Shown here: piece after piece, positions 4,644-5,125 of the stretch | How positions within the stretch are numbered: the stretch's first letter is position 1 | Layout: each line of letters opens with the position of its first letter | Assembly: GCA_022616595.1 (NCBI GenBank) | Contig: JAKEEL010000013.1 | Span: forward strand, 1-5,125 | Length of the DNA: 5,125 nucleotides | Direction of reading: 5' to 3' | Origin: Methylococcaceae bacterium | GTDB taxonomy: Bacteria; Pseudomonadota; Gammaproteobacteria; Methylococcales; UBA1147 | The notes under the pieces: generated by a model | Told to the model about the DNA's origin: nothing | Seen by the model: the letters and a program-made list of their open reading frames with translations, nothing else | The model's database searches: none | Translations under genes and position numbers: made by a program

Positions 4644-5125
4644 ATGCTTGATTCAACCCCGCAAAAACCCGATTTATCCGGGCTCCTGTCCCGCAGAATT
4701 TTATTCCTGGACGGTGCCATGGGAACCATGATCCAAAGCTACGGCCTGGCCGAAAAAGACTACCGGGGCGAGCGCTTCGGCGATTGGAGCCGTGATCTGA
4801 AGGGCAACAACGACCTCCTGTCCCTGACTCAGCCGGGAATCATCAAGGCCATTCACCGTGCCTACCTCGACGCGGGGGCCGATATCATCGAAACCAATAC
4901 ATTCAATTCGACCCGCATTGCGATGGCCGATTATTCCATGGAATCGCTCGCCTACGAAATCAATCTGGAATCGGCGCGACTCGCGCGCTCCGTTGCCGAT
5001 GAAACGAGCGCGAAAACCCCCGATCGGCCGCGCTTCGTCGCGGGCGTGCTCGGCCCGACGAACCGGACCGCTTCGATCTCTCCCGACGTCAACGACCCGG
5101 GCTTCAGGAATATCACCTACGATCA
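4644..5125 (+). CDS. metH: Cobalamin-dependent methionine synthase, N-terminal part (runs off right edge)
   Basis: MetH moves a methyl group from methyltetrahydrofolate through cobalamin to homocysteine, making methionine in the cytoplasm. The first 160 residues are visible, against about 1230 in the full protein, and belong to the homocysteine-binding barrel. Motifs are ILFLDGAMGTMIQSYGL (19-35), RGERFGDW (41-48), LKGNNDLL (52-59), AGADIIETNTFNSTRIAMAD (77-96) and AGVLGPTNRTASISPDVNDP (133-152), nearly the enteric sequence. The zinc-binding cysteines lie beyond the window. The ATG at 4644 is chosen because no other in-frame ATG follows the promoter and the N-terminal length fits; the ribosome-binding site is poor (only GAAG, very close). 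No cobalamin riboswitch fits in the short leader. Confidence 0.95.
   Translation, partial: MLDSTPQKPDLSGLLSRRILFLDGAMGTMIQSYGLAEKDYRGERFGDWSRDLKGNNDLLSLTQPGIIKAIHRAYLDAGADIIETNTFNSTRIAMADYSMESLAYEINLESARLARSVADETSAKTPDRPRFVAGVLGPTNRTASISPDVNDPGFRNITYD

Overview
The window looks like a chromosomal stretch of a moderately GC-rich gammaproteobacterium. The best clues are a MetH N-terminus very close to the enteric protein, a DUF6763-like acidic protein and a CrcB/DUF190 pair. A methylotroph of the Methylococcales type would fit, but that is a guess from gene style and not a species call.

Left part (1-about 1250, minus strand): a mobilization module. A MobC-like relaxosome protein overlaps a MobA/VirD2-type relaxase by ATGA, and the relaxase runs off the left edge. 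Upstream lies a tiny ORF, also ATGA-coupled to mobC, that starts right after a run of nine G. Taking one G out of that run fuses it to an upstream frame to give a 67-residue protein. The segment upstream of it is where an origin of transfer would be expected.

Middle part (1285-3971, plus strand): a signal-peptide protein with a lipocalin-like look, a 334-bp gap with no convincing gene, then four closely spaced genes that probably form one operon. These are an acidic DUF6763-like protein, a YbhB/YbcL (PEBP) family protein with two credible starts, a CrcB fluoride channel fused to a second, degenerate CrcB-like half, and a DUF190 protein overlapping crcB by 25 bp. The CrcB gene is the most interesting object here. 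Its two halves align at a constant offset of 104 residues, the second half has lost the pore residues, and the helix count predicts that it sits upside down relative to the first, the antiparallel arrangement a Fluc dimer needs.

Scrap zone (about 3940-4560): the DUF190 gene runs directly into pieces of at least three unrelated genes. They are a 62-residue piece of a cation P-type ATPase (+), a frameshifted piece of a periplasmic adaptor (HlyD/MFP) lipoyl domain (-), and the C-terminal part of an OsmC-family protein (-) cut at its conserved cysteine. This points to repeated deletion or rearrangement.

Right edge (4571-5125, plus strand): a candidate sigma70 promoter, a 14-bp palindrome and the first 160 codons of metH, cobalamin-dependent methionine synthase, running off the window.
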